Assembly (NCBI RefSeq): GCF_000597725.1
Contig: NZ_JFBL01000003.1
Span: forward strand, 1 to 64,000
DNA from: Sulfurospirillum arcachonense DSM 9755
GTDB taxonomy: Bacteria > Campylobacterota > Campylobacteria > Campylobacterales > Sulfurospirillaceae
Length of the DNA: 64,000 bases
Direction of reading: 5' to 3'
The translations under genes were made by a program, and so were the position numbers. Each line of letters begins with the position of its first letter. The first letter of the stretch is position 1. The notes under the pieces were generated by a model, which saw only the letters and a list, made by a program, of their open reading frames with translations, was not told where the DNA came from and did not search any database. This document shows, piece by piece, positions 44,364 through 54,191 of the stretch.

Positions 44364-45626
44364 ATGAGTAATGATCTTACTAAAAAGATTTTAATTACTT
44401 TAGGGTTTATTTTTGCGTACAGGATACTGGCTTATGTGCCAGTGCCTGGCGTAAATCTTGCTGTAATTAAAGAATTTTTCGATTCAAATAGCTCAAATGC
44501 ATTAGGTATGTTTAATATGTTCAGTGGTAACGCTGCACAAAGATTAAGTATAATTTCATTAGGAATTATGCCATATATTACTGCATCAATCGTTATGGAA
44601 CTTCTCGCTGCTACATTCCCTGCTTTTGGTAAAATGAAAAAAGAGCGTGATGGGATGGTTAAATATATGCAAATCATTCGTTATGCAACTATCGGTATTA
44701 CTATTATTCAAGCAATTGGTGTTTCAGTTGGTTTGCAAAGTATGACTGGACGTGCAGGTGAGAGTGCTATCATGATTGATATGACTACATTTACTGCAAT
44801 TGCAGCTGCTTCAATGCTAACAGGGACTATGCTTCTTATGTGGATTGGTGAGCAGATTACGCAACGTGGTATTGGTAATGGTATCAGTTTAATTATTTTT
44901 GCAGGTATTGTTTCAGGTATCCCTTCAGCAATAGGAGGTACAATTAATCTAGTAAATACTGGAGAATTGAATTTCTTAGTTGTTATAGGAATTTTACTTG
45001 TTATATTAGCTACAGTTGGTTCAATTATTTATGTGGAAATGGGTGAACGTCGTGTTCCTATCTCATATTCTAGAAAAGTAATTATGCAAAACCAACATAA
45101 AAGAATTATGAATTATGTACCTATTAAAGTAAATCTTAGTGGGGTAATTCCTCCAATTTTTGCAAGTGCAATTTTGATGTTTCCATCAACTATTATGCAA
45201 GCAAGTACTAATCCAATTATTCAAAAAATCAATGATTTTTTAAGTCCTAATAGTTATGCATTTAATGTATTAACTTTTATATTTGTTATATTTTTCGCAT
45301 ATTTTTACGCATCAATTGTGTTTAATGCAAAAGATATTTCAGAAAACTTAAAAAAGCAAGGTGGCTTTATTCCTGGTGTTCGTCCAGGCGAGAGTACGGC
45401 TCTTTTTCTTAATGAAGTTGCAAGTAGATTGACTTTTTGGGGTTCTATATATCTTGGTCTTATTTCAACACTTCCATGGGTTTTAGTAAAAACTATGGGT
45501 GTTCCATTCTTTTTTGGAGGAACAGCAGTGTTAATTGTTGTACAAGTTGCTCTTGATACAATGAGAAAAATTGAGGCTCAAATGTACATGAATAAATATG
45601 AAACATTGAGTGCAGTAGGTCTTTAA
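44364..45626 (+). CDS. secY: SecY, protein translocase channel
   Basis: Ten-helix inner-membrane channel of the Sec system. 420 residues; plug and gate region near the start (VPVPGVNLAVI), GIGNGISLIIFAGIVSG in the middle and the cytosolic loop QGGFIPGVRPGEST. Position after rplO and before map is common in many bacteria. One-base overlap with map. Confidence 0.97.
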   Translation: MSNDLTKKILITLGFIFAYRILAYVPVPGVNLAVIKEFFDSNSSNALGMFNMFSGNAAQRLSIISLGIMPYITASIVMELLAATFPAFGKMKKERDGMVKYMQIIRYATIGITIIQAIGVSVGLQSMTGRAGESAIMIDMTTFTAIAAASMLTGTMLLMWIGEQITQRGIGNGISLIIFAGIVSGIPSAIGGTINLVNTGELNFLVVIGILLVILATVGSIIYVEMGERRVPISYSRKVIMQNQHKRIMNYVPIKVNLSGVIPPIFASAILMFPSTIMQASTNPIIQKINDFLSPNSYAFNVLTFIFVIFFAYFYASIVFNAKDISENLKKQGGFIPGVRPGESTALFLNEVASRLTFWGSIYLGLISTLPWVLVKTMGVPFFFGGTAVLIVVQVALDTMRKIEAQMYMNKYETLSAVGL

Positions 45627-46384
45627 TGGCAATAGCTATTAGAAAACCACAAGATATTGAGTGCTTAAGAATATCTAATAAAATGGTGGCTCAAACTTTA
45701 GAGCTACTTTCTCAAAATGCTCGCCCAGGTATGACTCTTTTAGAGTTAAATGAAATGGGTGAGGAATTTATAAGAGCAAATGGTGGAAGACCAGCCTTTA
45801 AGGGGTTATATGGTTTTCCAGCAGGTGTTTGTACCTCTGTAAACGAAGTAATCATTCATGGAATACCTAATAATTATACATTAAAAGATGGGGACATTGT
45901 AGGTTTTGATATTGGTGTTGAAAAGAACGGATGGTATGGAGATGCAGCTGTTAGTGTAGGAATTGGTGAAATTTCAAAAGAAAATCAAGATTTAATTGAT
46001 TGTTCACGAGATACACTTTATCACGCAATAGAAAATATAAAAGTAGGTATGAGATTTAAAGAACTTAGCCTAGTTTTAGAAGAATTTATTCACTCGCGTG
46101 GATTTGTTCCTTTAAGAAGTTTTTGTGGACATGGAATAGGCAGAAAACCTCATGAAGAACCTGAAATACCAAATTACTTAGAAGGTCCTAATGCAAAACA
46201 GGGTCCAAAAATAAAAAATGGTATGGTTTTTTGTTTAGAACCTATGATTTGTCAAAAAAGTGGAACAGCTAAAATTTTAGAAGATAAATGGTCAGTAGTC
46301 TCAGAAGATGGTTTGTTTGGTAGTCATTATGAGCATACTGTAGCAATTGTAAATAATAGAGCCGAAATTTTGTCGGCAGTATAG
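45626..46384 (+). CDS. map: Methionine aminopeptidase, type I
   Basis: Removes initiator methionine. Dinuclear-metal ligands are seen in GFDIGVEKNGWYGDAA, CGHGIGRKPHEEPEI and the final EHTVAIV block. 252 residues. Coupled to secY. Confidence 0.96.
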   Translation: MAIAIRKPQDIECLRISNKMVAQTLELLSQNARPGMTLLELNEMGEEFIRANGGRPAFKGLYGFPAGVCTSVNEVIIHGIPNNYTLKDGDIVGFDIGVEKNGWYGDAAVSVGIGEISKENQDLIDCSRDTLYHAIENIKVGMRFKELSLVLEEFIHSRGFVPLRSFCGHGIGRKPHEEPEIPNYLEGPNAKQGPKIKNGMVFCLEPMICQKSGTAKILEDKWSVVSEDGLFGSHYEHTVAIVNNRAEILSAV

Positions 46385-46393
46385 GGAGGAAAA

Positions 46394-46612
46394 ATGGCAA
46401 AAGATGATGTTATTGAAGTAGATGGTAAAGTATTAGAAGCATTACCAAATGCAACATTTAAAGTAGAAGTTCAAAATGGGCATGTAGTTTTATGTCATAT
46501 TGCAGGTAAAATGAGAATGCATTATATAAAAATAATGCCAGGTGATACTGTAAAGGTGGAATTAACACCTTATAGTTTAGATAAAGGACGTATAACTTAT
46601 AGATATAAGTAA
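46394..46612 (+). CDS. infA: Translation initiation factor IF-1
   Basis: 72-residue S1-fold protein; [20 protein letters not shown] start and [14 protein letters not shown] end are the usual family termini. GGGAGGAAAA lies before the ATG. Confidence 0.97.
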   Translation: MAKDDVIEVDGKVLEALPNATFKVEVQNGHVVLCHIAGKMRMHYIKIMPGDTVKVELTPYSLDKGRITYRYK

Positions 46613-46620
46613 ACTATTAG

Positions 46621-46772
46621 TTTATTTTCTGTATAATATGCCCCTTTTGTAAAGCTGTGTGAAGAATACTTGGAAAAATCACCACTGTTTTTCCAAATAT
46701 TGGTATAACCTTAGTTCGTTATACCTGTGACAGTTTACGAATTTTAGTGGAAAAAACGACTCAGGAGAGATC
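46621..46772 (+). promoter_or_regulatory. Structured leader with promoter before rpmJ-rpsM-rpsK-rpsD-rpoA-rplQ
   Basis: A TATAAT box (46632-46637) is followed by two perfect hairpins: TTGGAAAAA 46670-46678 with TTTTTCCAA 46688-46696, and GGTATAAC 46702-46709 with GTTATACC 46718-46725. The loop ACTG (46684-46687) could pair with CAGT (46731-46734) as a pseudoknot. The 160-base gap is unusual inside this tight cluster. In E. coli the alpha operon is repressed by S4 binding a leader pseudoknot; a like role here is inference. Confidence 0.55.
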
Positions 46773-46886
46773 ATGAAAGTACGACCTTCTGTAAAGAAGA
46801 TGTGCGATAAGTGCAAAGTGGTTAAACGTAAAGGTATCGTTAGAATCATTTGTTCAAATCCAAAACACAAACAGAGACAAGGATAA
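46773..46886 (+). CDS. rpmJ: Ribosomal protein L36
   Basis: 37-residue zinc-type L36: [15 protein letters not shown], with zinc ligands Cys11, Cys14, Cys27 and His32. CAGGAGAG lies before the ATG. Two bases separate it from rpsM. Too short for most frame-length cut-offs. Confidence 0.96.
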   Translation: MKVRPSVKKMCDKCKVVKRKGIVRIICSNPKHKQRQG

Positions 46887-46888
46887 GC

Positions 46889-47254
46889 ATGGCAAGAATT
46901 GCAGGTGTAGACCTTCCTAAGAAGAAGAGAATAGAGTATGGTTTAACTTATATCTATGGTATTGGTTTAACTACTTCTAGAGCAATCTTAAATGCTGTGG
47001 GAATTTCTTTTGATAAAAGAGTTCACGAGCTAACTGAATCAGATGTTGCATCGATTCGTAATGAGATTCAAGAGAAATATTCTGTTGAAGGTGATTTAAG
47101 AAAGAAAGTTACATTAGATATTAAAGCTCTAATGGACATGGGTAGCTACAGAGGGTTAAGACACAGACGTGGTCTTCCTGTACGTGGTCAAAAAACAAAA
47201 ACTAATGCGCGCACGAGAAAAGGTAAGAAAAAAACCGTCGGCGCAAAAGCATAA
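46889..47254 (+). CDS. rpsM: Ribosomal protein S13
   Basis: Head protein that contacts P-site tRNA. 121 residues from [19 protein letters not shown]; ends in the basic [17 protein letters not shown] tail. The start at 46889 fits the family; a longer frame through rpmJ does not. Confidence 0.96.
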   Translation: MARIAGVDLPKKKRIEYGLTYIYGIGLTTSRAILNAVGISFDKRVHELTESDVASIRNEIQEKYSVEGDLRKKVTLDIKALMDMGSYRGLRHRRGLPVRGQKTKTNARTRKGKKKTVGAKA

Positions 47255-47274
47255 TTACTCAGAGGGACAATTAA

Positions 47275-47667
47275 ATGGCAAAAAGAAGAGTAGTACGTAA
47301 AAAAGTTGCAAAAAAGAATATCGCTAAAGGTATAGTATATATTTCTGCAACATTTAACAATACTGTCGTAACTGTTACTGATGAAATGGGTAATGTTATA
47401 GCATGGAGTAGTGCAGGTAGTTTAAGTTTTAAAGGTAGCAAAAAATCAACTCCTTATGCAGCGCAGCAAGCAGTTGAAGATGCACTTAATAAAGCAAAAG
47501 AACATGGTATCAAAGAAGTTGGTATTAAAGTTCAAGGACCTGGCTCAGGACGTGAAACAGCTGTAAAATGTGTTGGTGCAATGGAAGGGATTAAAGTGAC
47601 TTTTTTAAAGGACATTAGCCCACTGCCACATAATGGTTGTAGACCACCAAAGCGTAGAAGAGTTTAA
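47275..47667 (+). CDS. rpsK: Ribosomal protein S11
   Basis: Platform protein of 130 residues; [16 protein letters not shown] and the end [18 protein letters not shown] are typical. GAGGGA lies upstream. Confidence 0.97.
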   Translation: MAKRRVVRKKVAKKNIAKGIVYISATFNNTVVTVTDEMGNVIAWSSAGSLSFKGSKKSTPYAAQQAVEDALNKAKEHGIKEVGIKVQGPGSGRETAVKCVGAMEGIKVTFLKDISPLPHNGCRPPKRRRV

Positions 47668-47745
47668 TTTTTTAACTTATAAAAGTTATTAATTACAATA
47701 AAACGAAATTATTTTTTTGGTTTATGCAATAGATTAGGAGAAAAG

Positions 47746-48372
47746 ATGGCGAGATATAGAGGACCTGTCGAGAAACTTGAAAGAAGACTTGGCGTAAGTT
47801 TGGCCCTAAAGGGTGAGCGTCGCCTTGCTGGTAAAAGCGCATTGGATAAACGTCCATATGCACCAGGTCAACACGGTCAAAGAAGAACAAAAATTAGTGA
47901 ATATGGACTTCAATTAAGAGAGAAGCAAAAAGCTAAGTTTATGTATGGAGTTTCTGAAAAACAATTTAGAAGATTGTTTAAAGAAGCAGCAAGAAGAGAA
48001 GGAAATACAGGTTCAAACCTTATCCTTCTTATAGAAAGACGTTTAGATAACGTTGTTTATAGAATGGGTTTTGCAACTACTAGAAGAAACGCAAGACAAT
48101 TAACAACTCACGGACACGTTCTTGTAAATGGAAAGAAATTAGATATTCCTTCTTATCAAGTACGTCAAGGTGATAAAATTGAGATTTGTGAAAAAACTAA
48201 AAATAATCCTCAAGTTCAACGTTCAATTGAGTTAACAGCTCAAACTGGTATTGTTCCATGGGTTGATGTTGAAAAAGAGAAAGCAATGGGTGTGTTTACA
48301 CGTATCCCTGAGCGTGAAGAAGTAGTTATCCCGGTTGAAGAGAGATTGATCGTCGAGCTATACTCTAAATAA
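47746..48372 (+). CDS. rpsD: Ribosomal protein S4
   Basis: Assembly and autoregulatory protein; 208 residues, cysteine-free N-terminus ([15 protein letters not shown]) and S4 RNA-binding domain ([21 protein letters not shown], positions about 103-123). A 78-base AT-rich gap precedes it. Confidence 0.97.
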   Translation: MARYRGPVEKLERRLGVSLALKGERRLAGKSALDKRPYAPGQHGQRRTKISEYGLQLREKQKAKFMYGVSEKQFRRLFKEAARREGNTGSNLILLIERRLDNVVYRMGFATTRRNARQLTTHGHVLVNGKKLDIPSYQVRQGDKIEICEKTKNNPQVQRSIELTAQTGIVPWVDVEKEKAMGVFTRIPEREEVVIPVEERLIVELYSK

Positions 48373-48389
48373 TAAGTGAGGTAGTATAA

Positions 48390-49403
48390 GTGAAAAAAAT
48401 CAGTACAGCGGCACATATGCCAACAGAAATTGAAGTAGAAAATATTTCAAACAATAAAGCTCAGATAATAGCATATCCATTTGAAGCTGGTTTTGCTGTA
48501 ACTCTAGCTCACCCATTAAGAAGATTATTACTTAGCAGCACAGTTGGATTTGCTCCAACTGCTGTTAAGATAGATGGTGTAACACATGAATTTGATAGTA
48601 TGCGTGGTATGCTTGAAGATGTTGCTTTATTTATAATCAATCTTAAAAATATACGTTTTAAAATCAAAGGTGATGAAGAACGTGTAGAAGTGAATTATTC
48701 ATTTGGTGGACCAAAAGAGATTTATGGTAGTGACCTTTCTAATGAATTAATAGAAGTTGTTACACCTGAGGGTTATTTAGCGACTATTAATGAGGATGCA
48801 GAATTAAACTTTTCTTTAATTGTAGAGAAAGGTATAGGTTATGTTCCTAGTGAAACTATTAGAGATTTAGTTGATAGTGACTATATTGCTTTGGATGCTT
48901 TTTTTACACCAGTAAAAAAAGCTTTATACGATATTGAAAATATTCTTGTAGAAGATAATCCAAACTTTGAAAAAGTTATTTTTACTATAGAAACAGATGG
49001 ATTAATTTCTCCAATTGAAGCTTTTAAAGATTCTTTGGAAGCAATGTATACTCAAATGTCAGTATTTAACGGTGTTTTAGATATAGATATCGCTCCAAAA
49101 GAAGAGAGCGCTAGTGATAATGTTGAATTAAACAAATTATTACAAAGTGTTGAGGAATTAAATTTAAGTGCAAGAAGTTTCAATTGCCTAGACAGAGCAG
49201 AAGTGAGATTTGTGGGTGAATTAGCATTAATGAGTGAATTAGAGCTTAAAAATCTTAAAAATCTTGGCAAAAAATCTCTTGAAGAGATTAATGCTGTCAT
49301 GGAAGAGATTGGATTCCCAGTTGGATCTGATTTTTCAGATGATACTATTGACGTACTTAAGAAAAAAATTGCAGATTTAAAATCTGAAGAGAATGAGGGT
49401 TAA
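48390..49403 (+). CDS. rpoA: RNA polymerase alpha subunit
   Basis: 337 residues. The N-terminal dimerisation domain contains [20 protein letters not shown], and the C-terminal domain carries the promoter- and activator-contact helix [19 protein letters not shown] start at 48390 with GTGAGG upstream. Confidence 0.97.
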   Translation: MKKISTAAHMPTEIEVENISNNKAQIIAYPFEAGFAVTLAHPLRRLLLSSTVGFAPTAVKIDGVTHEFDSMRGMLEDVALFIINLKNIRFKIKGDEERVEVNYSFGGPKEIYGSDLSNELIEVVTPEGYLATINEDAELNFSLIVEKGIGYVPSETIRDLVDSDYIALDAFFTPVKKALYDIENILVEDNPNFEKVIFTIETDGLISPIEAFKDSLEAMYTQMSVFNGVLDIDIAPKEESASDNVELNKLLQSVEELNLSARSFNCLDRAEVRFVGELALMSELELKNLKNLGKKSLEEINAVMEEIGFPVGSDFSDDTIDVLKKKIADLKSEENEG

Positions 49404-49405
49404 TA

Positions 49406-49756
49406 ATGAGACATAAGCATGGATATAGAAAGCTTGGCCGTACTTCATCACATAGAAGTGCTCTTTTAAAGAATATGGCTATAGCGATTATTAAAAGTGA
49501 AAAAATAGAGACTACTCTTCCAAAAGCTAAAGAGCTTAGAGGATATGTAGAAAAATTAATTACTAAAGCAAGTACAGGTGATTTTAATGCTCATAGAGTA
49601 GTTTTTGCAGCACTTCAAGATAAAGAGTGTACTAAAAAATTAGTTGATGAAATTGCACCTAAATATGCTGATAGAAATGGTGGTTATACAAGAATCATCA
49701 AAACTCGTATCAGAAGAGGCGATGCTGCTCCTATGGCTTTCATAGAGTTAGTATAA
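49406..49756 (+). CDS. rplQ: Ribosomal protein L17
   Basis: 116 residues; [20 protein letters not shown] start is diagnostic. Last gene of the ribosomal cluster, 2 bases after rpoA and 10 before the terminator. Confidence 0.97.
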   Translation: MRHKHGYRKLGRTSSHRSALLKNMAIAIIKSEKIETTLPKAKELRGYVEKLITKASTGDFNAHRVVFAALQDKECTKKLVDEIAPKYADRNGGYTRIIKTRIRRGDAAPMAFIELV

Positions 49757-49766
49757 TTCTTCTTTT

Positions 49767-49797
49767 TTGGAGACCTTTTGGTCTCCAACTTCTTTTT
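49767..49797 (+). terminator. Rho-independent terminator of the ribosomal cluster
   Basis: TTGGAGACC (49767-49775) and GGTCTCCAA (49780-49788) form a perfect 9-bp stem with a TTTT loop, followed by CTTCTTTTT. The strongest terminator in the window. Confidence 0.9.
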
Positions 49798-49888
49798 AAA
49801 ATATAAACTTTCTTTCATAATTCAGTCGCATATAAGCGAATATATTGTTAAATAGCTATCAGATAAAAATGATGATAATGGAGATATA

Positions 49889-50167
49889 ATGATACCCTTT
49901 TCAGATGAGGAATTACTTCCTGCTGTTGAAAAATCTTTAGAAAAAGTAAAGCCTATGTTAGCACTTGATGGTGGTGGGATGACTTTATTAGCTATTAAAG
50001 GTGGAAAAGTATTTATACAACTTCAAGGAGCTTGTGTTGGTTGTGCTTCAAGTGGTCAGACATTAAAGTACGGAGTAGAAAGACAATTAAGAATTGATAT
50101 TCATCCTGAATTAGAAGTTATAAATATTGCTCCAGGTATGGAAGATACAATAGAAAAGTATGAGTAA
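49889..50167 (+). CDS. NifU C-terminal domain (Nfu-type) iron-sulfur carrier
   Basis: 92 residues, the whole being an Nfu domain with the Fe-S-binding CxxC in GACVGCASSGQTL. It receives and delivers Fe-S clusters. GGAGATA lies before the ATG. It opens a run (nfu, hypothetical, murE ...) that I recall in the same order in Campylobacter jejuni. Confidence 0.92.
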   Translation: MIPFSDEELLPAVEKSLEKVKPMLALDGGGMTLLAIKGGKVFIQLQGACVGCASSGQTLKYGVERQLRIDIHPELEVINIAPGMEDTIEKYE

Positions 50168-50178
50168 AGGTTTATAAT

Positions 50179-50745
50179 TTGGCAAATAAATTTATAAAAA
50201 GAGCAATTGAAAGTTTTTATCAGAAAAATTTTAAAAGTTCTCTTTTAAATTTTTCTTTAGCATTAGAAGAATTACCAAATTCTTCAGAGGCTAGAATTGG
50301 TGCAATTCTCTCTGATTTGGCTATGGAAAAAGAGGATGAGGCAGTAGCTCTTTTTGAGTACTATTTGTTAAGTAAAGATAGCGGCATAAAAAATATCGAA
50401 GCAACTGTAGAAGAAATTATTGATTCTGTTGATTTATCTTTAGAGAGTTTAGAGGCTCTTTTTTTAGAAGATGAAATTGAAGATAAAATTAATGAAGAAA
50501 ATGGAATAGCTTATGAAGATTTTAAAATTTTTATTGAAAACAAAAGTAGTTTTAAAGAAGCTTTTGAAGATATAATGTTTTCTACAAAAGTTATCATTCA
50601 TAAAAAAGATGATTTTATTGATTTTTTAGAACAACTTATAGATAATGGTTTTAAAGATATTTCACTTAATTATTTCGAGAGTGCAGTTCAAATGTATCCT
50701 AATGATGAAAGACTTCTTTCTTTAGTAAAAAAAGTAGAAAATTGA
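50179..50745 (+). CDS. TPR-like protein of unknown function
   Basis: 188 residues, acidic, helical, with an N-terminal tetratricopeptide-like pattern (FYQKNFKSSLLNFSLALEELP). No signal peptide. TTG start with AAAGGT upstream. It overlaps murE by 4 bases and keeps the same neighbours as in Campylobacter, so a link to cell-wall work is possible but unproven. Confidence 0.7.
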   Translation: MANKFIKRAIESFYQKNFKSSLLNFSLALEELPNSSEARIGAILSDLAMEKEDEAVALFEYYLLSKDSGIKNIEATVEEIIDSVDLSLESLEALFLEDEIEDKINEENGIAYEDFKIFIENKSSFKEAFEDIMFSTKVIIHKKDDFIDFLEQLIDNGFKDISLNYFESAVQMYPNDERLLSLVKKVEN

Positions 50746-52037
50746 TAATTGAAGTAGAAAATTTTGCTCCTTATAATGCAATTACAGATGATTCAACACA
50801 GTGTAATGAAAATATAGCATTTGTATTAACTCATCAAAATCAAAAATATTTAGATGATGTTAAAAATAAACCTACATGTAAAATAATAACTCCAAAAGAT
50901 TGTCTAGACATATTGGGAATAAAATCAAATATAAAAATTATAGGTATAACTGGAACAAATGGTAAAACTACAACAGCGGCGGCTATTTATTCTATACTTT
51001 TGGATTTAAATAAAAAAGTAGCTATGCAAGGAACTCGTGGGTGTTTTATTAATGATAAAAAATGTGATGAGAAAAGTTTAACTACACCTCCTATTTTACA
51101 GACAATGAAGAATATAAAAAATGCAATTGATGAAGGTTGTGAATATTTTGTCATGGAAGTTAGTTCTCATGCAATTGAGCAAAAACGCATTGAAGGTTTA
51201 GAATTTGCATTAAAAGTATTTACAAATGTTACTCAAGATCATTTGGATTATCATGGTAGTTTGGATGCTTATATAGCTGTTAAAAGTAGTTTTTTTGAAG
51301 ATGAAACTCCAAAACTTATAAATAAAGATGATGGTAAAATAAGATTTAATAGAAAAAATTGTATGACTTATGGGGCTGATAATCCTGCAACATATAAAGT
51401 AGCAGCTTATTCACTTAAAAATGGAGTGAGTGCTGTTTTACAGAAATTTGATAAAATGCAAGATTTTCACTCATCTATCCATGGGTTTTTTAATTTGTAT
51501 AATTTAGTTGCAGCAATTGGTGCTATTGATATGCTAGAAGTTGCCTCATTAGATAAAATTTGTGCAGTTATAGATAACTTTGGTGGCGTAGAAGGGCGTA
51601 TGGAAGTAGTAAGTGAAAATCCTCTTGTTATTGTTGATTTTGCACACACTCCAGATGGCATGGATAAAGTTCTTGATTCACTTAAAGAAAAAGAGATGAT
51701 TGTTGTTTTTGGAGCAGGTGGGGATAGAGATAAAAGTAAAAGACCTAAAATGGGAAATATAGCAGCAAGATATGGTAAAAAAGTTATTGTCACAAGTGAT
51801 AATCCAAGAAGTGAAGATCCTAAATTAATTATAGAAGATATTCTAACAGGAATAAAATCATGTAAATCTTTACATGTAGAAGTCGATAGAAAAAAAGCTA
51901 TAGAGTACGCTTTGAGTGTAAGAGAAAATGATGAAATAATAGTTATCTTAGGTAAAGGTGATGAGACTTATCAAGAGATAAAAGGAGAAAAATTTCCTTT
52001 TGATGATAGAAAAATAGTGAAAAAAATAGTATCTTAA
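50742..52037 (+). CDS. murE: MurE, UDP-MurNAc-Ala-Glu:meso-diaminopimelate ligase
   Basis: Adds the third stem-peptide residue in peptidoglycan synthesis. ATP site GITGTNGKTT, and the DNPR motif (TSDNPRSEDP) that selects meso-diaminopimelate over lysine. 431 residues with a shortened N-terminal domain, usual for this phylum. TTG start at 50742, overlapping the upstream stop. Confidence 0.94.
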   Translation: MIIEVENFAPYNAITDDSTQCNENIAFVLTHQNQKYLDDVKNKPTCKIITPKDCLDILGIKSNIKIIGITGTNGKTTTAAAIYSILLDLNKKVAMQGTRGCFINDKKCDEKSLTTPPILQTMKNIKNAIDEGCEYFVMEVSSHAIEQKRIEGLEFALKVFTNVTQDHLDYHGSLDAYIAVKSSFFEDETPKLINKDDGKIRFNRKNCMTYGADNPATYKVAAYSLKNGVSAVLQKFDKMQDFHSSIHGFFNLYNLVAAIGAIDMLEVASLDKICAVIDNFGGVEGRMEVVSENPLVIVDFAHTPDGMDKVLDSLKEKEMIVVFGAGGDRDKSKRPKMGNIAARYGKKVIVTSDNPRSEDPKLIIEDILTGIKSCKSLHVEVDRKKAIEYALSVRENDEIIVILGKGDETYQEIKGEKFPFDDRKIVKKIVS

Positions 52038-52106
52038 CTTATTTTTTTCAGCTAAATTCTATATCTTTTTGATACAATCAGGCAAAAATTGTATTAAAGG
52101 TAAATT

Positions 52107-52484
52107 ATGGGTATTCCTCAACCAGCATTTTATATATTTAAGTGTGAACAAAGTTCACCTCCAGGTATGCCAAAACCAAGTTGTGTCAATGAAATAACAC
52201 GTGAATTGTATCAATATATGTCAAATAAACTCATGGTTTTAGGTATAACAACAACAGTGCATCCAATAAGAACAGCTTGCTTAAATCGCTGTCAAATGGG
52301 ACCAGTTATGCTAGTAGAGCCAGGACATCACATGTACATTGGACTTACTAAGGAAAAAATTGATAAAATAATAGATGAACATATCATCAAGGGTATTCCA
52401 GTGCAAGAGTATATTATTCCAGAGGAGTTTTGGGATAAAGCAATTAGCCCAGCTAAGATGATGGAAATGGAACAAAGGGTATAA
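52107..52484 (+). CDS. Thioredoxin-fold [2Fe-2S] ferredoxin
   Basis: 125 residues. Four cysteines spaced as in the thioredoxin-like ferredoxins: Cys in [16 protein letters not shown], then CLNRC in the middle. Likely soluble electron carrier; partner unknown. AAAGGT lies before the ATG. Followed 4 bases later by panD. Confidence 0.82.
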   Translation: MGIPQPAFYIFKCEQSSPPGMPKPSCVNEITRELYQYMSNKLMVLGITTTVHPIRTACLNRCQMGPVMLVEPGHHMYIGLTKEKIDKIIDEHIIKGIPVQEYIIPEEFWDKAISPAKMMEMEQRV

Positions 52485-52488
52485 AAAA

Positions 52489-52854
52489 ATGACATTTGAT
52501 ATGTTGTATAGTAAAATACATAGAGCATCTGTTACAGATGCAAATCTTAACTATGTAGGATCAATTACAATTGATGAAGAGTTAATGGAAGCATCAAATC
52601 TGATTGTTGGTCAAAAAGTAGAAATTGTAAATATAAATAATGGGGAAAGATTTAGTACCTATGTTATAAAAGGTGAACGTGGTAAACGTGATATTTGTTT
52701 AAATGGTGCAGCTGCGAGAAAAGCAGAGATAGGTGATAGAATAATTATTATAGCCTATGCTTCAATGAATGAAGAAGAACGAGCAAAGTTTAAACCGTAT
52801 GTGGTTTTAGTAGATGAGAATAATAATATAAATGAAATAAGAGACTTTATTTAA
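52489..52854 (+). CDS. panD: Aspartate 1-decarboxylase precursor
   Basis: Makes beta-alanine for coenzyme A. The self-cleavage site is Gly24-Ser25 ([11 protein letters not shown]), which yields the pyruvoyl group; Lys9, Tyr22 and the INNGERF block are conserved. 121 residues. One-base overlap with ybaB. Confidence 0.96.
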   Translation: MTFDMLYSKIHRASVTDANLNYVGSITIDEELMEASNLIVGQKVEIVNINNGERFSTYVIKGERGKRDICLNGAAARKAEIGDRIIIIAYASMNEEERAKFKPYVVLVDENNNINEIRDFI

Positions 52855-53171
52855 TGTTTGATAATATGGATTTTTCAAAAATGGGAGAGATGTTAAAAGT
52901 AGCACAAGAAAATGCCCAAAAAATGCAAGAAGAAGCAAAAAACAAAGAGTACACTTCCAAAAGTGGTGGTGGACTTATCAGTGTTAGTATTAGTGGAGAG
53001 GGCGAAATAAACGATATAAGTATAGATGACTCTCTTTTAAGTGACAAAGAATCACTACAAATCCTTCTTATAAGCGCTACAAATGATGCAATTAAAATGG
53101 TAGAAGATAGCAAAAAACAAGCAGCAGCACAAATGCTTTCAGGCATGGGAGGCTTCGGCGCTAAAGGATAA
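52854..53171 (+). CDS. YbaB/EbfC nucleoid-associated protein
   Basis: 105-residue DNA-binding protein with an N-terminal helix rich in Gln and Ala (AQENAQKMQEEAKNKEY), a central strand region (GEGEINDISID) and a glycine-methionine tail. Usually found near recR; here it lies between panD and the PDZ protein, as in Campylobacter. Confidence 0.9.
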   Translation: MFDNMDFSKMGEMLKVAQENAQKMQEEAKNKEYTSKSGGGLISVSISGEGEINDISIDDSLLSDKESLQILLISATNDAIKMVEDSKKQAAAQMLSGMGGFGAKG

Positions 53172-54190
53172 TGATGATGATACGGTTGGTTATTTCTTTT
53201 TTTATATTTTTTCAGGTTGCAAATTCTGCAAGTTTTACTTACCCTGATTTTAGTCAGTGTTACAAAATAAATACAAAGTCTTTTGTTTATTTTGGAGATA
53301 CAAGAGCAATAGCAGTTACAAAACATTTAGCTGTTGCATATTCACAAAAAAAACCTACAGTAAACTTTGTGAAGTTTGATCCTTTTTTAAATCTTTATCT
53401 TTTTTCTTCTAAAAAAACTTTAAAACCAGTAAGATTAAAAAGTACTCATTTGCTTAAATTAGGCGAATGGATAGCAGGTATGGACGACACTTCTTTGTAT
53501 GCTGGTAACTTTGCAAAAAGTGGAGACTTATTGGATAGTTTTTATTTACAAAATGCTCAGTTAGAAGAGAACAGCATTATCTCTTGCTTATGTTGTGAAG
53601 TGTATGGTTTAGGTATAGGGGCTGGGTCGTTTATAGGAAGTGAATATATAAAAAGATTTATAAATTCTAAAGAGATTTATTATGGTGATATTGGTGTCAG
53701 ATTTGAGAAACAAGCAAAAAGTTTTGTTGTAAAAAATATTGATCCATTTTTTAAAAATCAGATGTTTCAAAGTGGTGATAAAATTTTAAAAATTAATGGT
53801 AAAAAAGTTTCTTCTTTGAAACAGTTAAATCAAACTGTACTTTTTGCAAAACCAAAAAGTACTATAAAAATAGAATTTTTAAGACAAAATAAAATATATA
53901 AAAATAGCATAACAGTTGCATCAAGAATGGGTGGTGGATATTTGAGTGACTCATTTTTAGAAAGAAAAGGCGTATTTTTTGATAAAGATATGAAAATAAA
54001 TAAAATTAATGAAAAAAGTTTTGGTATGATAAATGGGTTAAAAATAGGTGATAAGCTTATACAAATAGACCATCACAAAATAAAAAGTTCAAATGATTTA
54101 AAAATGTATTTGTCAAAAACAAAACAAAAGACAGTACAACTTCTTTTTGATAGAAAAGATTTTCAATTTTTTGTAAAACTAGGGCTTTAA
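53171..54190 (+). CDS. Exported PDZ-domain protein (DUF7488-like)
   Basis: 339 residues. Signal peptide 1-20 (FFIFFQVANSAS). An N-terminal domain with cysteines (SQCYK, SCLCCEVYG) is followed by two PDZ domains (about 190-250 and 270-335). No protease triad is visible, so it is a binding or scaffold protein, not an HtrA enzyme. It keeps the ybaB-PDZ-ispA order known in Campylobacter. Confidence 0.75.
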   Translation: MMMIRLVISFFIFFQVANSASFTYPDFSQCYKINTKSFVYFGDTRAIAVTKHLAVAYSQKKPTVNFVKFDPFLNLYLFSSKKTLKPVRLKSTHLLKLGEWIAGMDDTSLYAGNFAKSGDLLDSFYLQNAQLEENSIISCLCCEVYGLGIGAGSFIGSEYIKRFINSKEIYYGDIGVRFEKQAKSFVVKNIDPFFKNQMFQSGDKILKINGKKVSSLKQLNQTVLFAKPKSTIKIEFLRQNKIYKNSITVASRMGGGYLSDSFLERKGVFFDKDMKINKINEKSFGMINGLKIGDKLIQIDHHKIKSSNDLKMYLSKTKQKTVQLLFDRKDFQFFVKLGL

Positions 54191-54191
54191 T

